Positions 4,883 to 6,735 of a stretch of DNA of 6,735 nucleotides are shown here, piece by piece. Both the position numbers and the translations under genes were made by a program. The stretch comes from Euryarchaeota archaeon UBA33 (GTDB lineage Archaea; Thermoplasmatota; E2; DHVEG-1), in NCBI GenBank assembly GCA_002506745.1, contig DAYE01000017.1, forward strand, positions 40,363 through 47,097, written 5' to 3'. Within the stretch, counting starts at the first letter, position 1. Each line of letters begins with the position of its first letter. The notes below the pieces were generated by a model. That model did not search any database, was not told where the DNA came from, and saw only the letters and a program-made list of their open reading frames with translations.

Positions 4883-6652
4883 CTTATAGTAATATTCACC
4901 GTTTTGTTTCTGTTGACGATCCATATAAGACTCTGGTTTATTGACACGAGGTCGTTTGGTATCCTCATCACGCCGGAAAGTGATATCGACATTTTTTAAG
5001 AACCGATTCATCCCCTCATGAAGGCTAAATGGTCCTTGCGCACGCCCTTGTTTCCCTGGTACACCATCGAAGACAATCAATGCATCACTGACCATATCGA
5101 TGAAATAGACATCATGGTCGACAATCATGGCGGATTTCCCTGATTTCTCTATCAGTCGGCGTAACATCCGTGAGACGATCATCCGCTGTTGACTATCAAG
5201 GTACGCTGATGGCTCATCTATGAGGTAGATGTCAGCCTCTTTCACAACGGATGCTGCGATTGCGACTCGTTGGAGCTCTCCACCTGACAAGGTCATCAAT
5301 TCACGGTCTTGCAGGTATTTCAAATGAAGTGCGTCGTGAACCTCAGCTTGTAAAAACGACGAGGAGAACAGTTGTGGTGCGAACCTCTCAAAATATTCAT
5401 GGACTGTTCCTTCAAAATCAGGGGTAATGTACTGGGGTTTGTAACTAATTTTAAGGTCATATTTGATAGTGCCTTTCGTTGGTTGGATCACTCCGGCTAG
5501 CATTTTGACAAACGTTGTCTTTCCGATCGCATTGGGGCCGACAATCCCGACGAGCTCGCCTTGTCGGATGATCCCTTGTTCAACTTGAAGGGTGAAATCC
5601 TCAAATTCTTTTATCAGGTTATCATAGGAGACAAGGACGCGTAGGCCTTGTTGTGGTTTTGGGGGGTTTGCGAAAAACTCGATTTTCGTTCCAAAACGGA
5701 TATTTTCTTCGCTCAGATACCCCGAGAGATACGTGTTGATCGCATGTCGTACCGCCCGTGGGAACGTCACGACGCCGTAAGCGCCTTCTGTTCCATACAG
5801 GATATGGACGTTTTCGCACAGGAAATCTAAGACTGCTAAATCATGTTCAACTACGATGACTTTTTTTTCCTTGGAAAGCTCTTGGATGATGCGAGCGACT
5901 TTTAATCGTTGGTAGATATCAAGATAGGAGGTTGGTTCATCAAAAAAATATAAATCAACGTCTTTAATAAGAGCAGCCGCAATCGAAACAAGCTGAAGCT
6001 CCCCTCCTGAAATCGTTCCTTTTTCAATTTCCTTGTCCAGCAGTTTATCAATCCCAAGTTTTGCTACGATGGCATCAAAACTATCTGTCGTATCTGAACT
6101 TTTCAGTACGTCCTTTATTTTTCCTTTGACGATTCGTGGGAGTTGATCAACGTATTGCGGTTTGAGCACACAGGTCATGTTCTGTTCTGAAAGAGCCTTG
6201 AAATGCTCATACAGTTCCATGCCGGCATAATATTCTAGCACCGGGTCCCATGAGGGTTTCTTTTTACGGTATTCCCCAAGGTTTGGGACGATTTGTCCTG
6301 CAAGTATTTTAATCGCTGTCGTTTTTCCTATCCCGTTCTGTCCAAGGATACCAACGCAGCTTCCTTTTTTCGGGATTGGGAGCCGATAGAGTCGAAACCC
6401 GTTTTTCCCGAATTGAGTGACAAGATCTTCTTTGAGTTCTTCAGCAAGCCCGATAATCTTGATTGCTTCGAATGGGCATTTGTTAATGCAGATACCACAG
6501 CCGACACAAAGATCCTCAGAAATGATTGGTTTTCCATCCTCACCCATGACAATGGTTTCATCGCCAGCGCGAACTCTCGGGCAGAATTTAATACATTCTT
6601 GCGCGCATCGCTTTGATTTACATCGGTCCTTTAACACGATTGCGATTCTCAT
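4877..6652 (-). CDS. abcE1: ABCE1/Rli1 ribosome-recycling ATPase
   Basis: Complete ABCE1 of 591 residues, the usual archaeal length. Numbered from the ATG at 6652, the N-terminal ferredoxin-like domain binds two 4Fe-4S clusters through cysteines 11, 16, 20, 24, 49, 52, 55 and 59. NBD1 has Walker A GQNGIGKTT (104-112), the ABCE1-specific helix-loop-helix insertion (about 134-155), PQYVD Q-loop (165-169), signature SGGELQ (215-220), Walker B FFDEP with the D-loop (to 245) and H270. NBD2 has Walker A GPNAIGKTT (372-380), signature LSGGELQR (455-462), Walker B YLIDEP (476-481) and H513. The protein splits ribosomes after termination or rescue, working with aRF1 or Pelota, and then stays on the small subunit. 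A longer reading from GTG at 6664 adds four residues, but family members start MRIA and the promoter predicts a start of transcription near 6658, so the ATG at 6652 is preferred. prsW follows 36 bases downstream. Confidence 0.97.
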   Translation of the reverse strand: MRIAIVLKDRCKSKRCAQECIKFCPRVRAGDETIVMGEDGKPIISEDLCVGCGICINKCPFEAIKIIGLAEELKEDLVTQFGKNGFRLYRLPIPKKGSCVGILGQNGIGKTTAIKILAGQIVPNLGEYRKKKPSWDPVLEYYAGMELYEHFKALSEQNMTCVLKPQYVDQLPRIVKGKIKDVLKSSDTTDSFDAIVAKLGIDKLLDKEIEKGTISGGELQLVSIAAALIKDVDLYFFDEPTSYLDIYQRLKVARIIQELSKEKKVIVVEHDLAVLDFLCENVHILYGTEGAYGVVTFPRAVRHAINTYLSGYLSEENIRFGTKIEFFANPPKPQQGLRVLVSYDNLIKEFEDFTLQVEQGIIRQGELVGIVGPNAIGKTTFVKMLAGVIQPTKGTIKYDLKISYKPQYITPDFEGTVHEYFERFAPQLFSSSFLQAEVHDALHLKYLQDRELMTLSGGELQRVAIAASVVKEADIYLIDEPSAYLDSQQRMIVSRMLRRLIEKSGKSAMIVDHDVYFIDMVSDALIVFDGVPGKQGRAQGPFSLHEGMNRFLKNVDITFRRDEDTKRPRVNKPESYMDRQQKQNGEYYYKF

Positions 6653-6680
6653 ATCTGCGAACACTGTGAAGAGACAGGTT

Positions 6681-6694
6681 CTTAAAGGTTTTTT
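6681..6694 (-). promoter_or_regulatory. TATA box and BRE of abcE1
   Basis: The minus strand reads AAAAAACC (6694-6687), a good BRE, followed by TTTAAG (6686-6681). Counting 26 bases from the centre gives a start of transcription near 6658, only about six bases before the ATG at 6652. This fits a nearly leaderless message and excludes the upstream GTG at 6664. Confidence 0.5.
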
Positions 6695-6735
6695 GGTGCT
6701 TACGCATCTGAAAAGTAAATGTTGTTTTAAAAAAT

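Noticed and set aside
4443..4944. Plus-strand ORFs of 112 and 110 codons over prsW, and a minus-strand 92-codon ORF at 4578-4856
   Set aside because: They overlap the complete PrsW frame with all its motifs; no family features appear in their translations.
5622..6616. ORFs of 60 to 107 codons on both strands within abcE1
   Set aside because: abcE1 is intact over this stretch with every motif in place; these frames have no recognisable features.
6619..6707. Minus-strand 29-codon basic ORF running over the abcE1 start
   Set aside because: It begins upstream of the expected abcE1 transcription start and runs into the abcE1 coding region out of frame; most likely chance.

Overview
This window is almost certainly from an archaeon. 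It carries ABCE1/Rli1, the archaeal and eukaryotic ribosome-recycling ATPase. It also has archaeal-style promoters (TTTAAATA boxes with A-rich BRE elements, at distances implying very short or no 5' leaders) and simple oligo-T terminators. The secreted NosD-type beta-helix protein with a '[19 protein letters not shown]' entry motif, together with moderate AT-richness, points to a mesophilic euryarchaeal lineage, perhaps Thermoplasmatota. That lineage call is an inference from recalled protein style, not from a marker gene.

Layout, left to right. (1) 33-977 on the minus strand is a secreted parallel beta-helix (NosD-like) protein with its own promoter and an oligo-T terminator at the window edge. 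(2) 978-1385 is a very AT-rich stretch holding that promoter, a multi-T terminator for the next gene, and two weak, mutually antisense short ORFs. (3) 1386-1571 on the minus strand is a 61-residue two-CxxC zinc-ribbon protein whose promoter contains a perfect 12-bp palindrome. (4) A divergent promoter region leads into 1730-3010 on the plus strand, an HflX-family GTPase. A possible 15-codon leader ORF ends in TAATG overlap with the HflX start. (5) 3065-4102 on the plus strand is a membrane protein joining a DUF6580/ECF-S-like domain to an external DUF4430 (transcobalamin-C-like) domain. (6) Convergent to it, 4130-4840 on the minus strand is a PrsW-family membrane protease. (7) 4877-6652 on the minus strand is complete ABCE1, whose true start is four codons inside the longest ORF.

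How the genes may work together: HflX and ABCE1 both act on ribosomes. HflX is a ribosome-binding GTPase that splits stalled bacterial ribosomes, and ABCE1 splits archaeal ones, so this is a loose translation-maintenance neighbourhood. PrsW follows ABCE1 by 36 bases on the same strand and may share its transcript or use its own weak promoter. The DUF6580-DUF4430 fusion looks like a small-molecule (possibly corrinoid) capture protein and has no obvious link to the translation genes. No rRNA, tRNA, CRISPR, transposon or phage element was seen. The most unusual items are the DUF6580-DUF4430 fusion, the leader ORF on hflX and the palindromic operator-like site.
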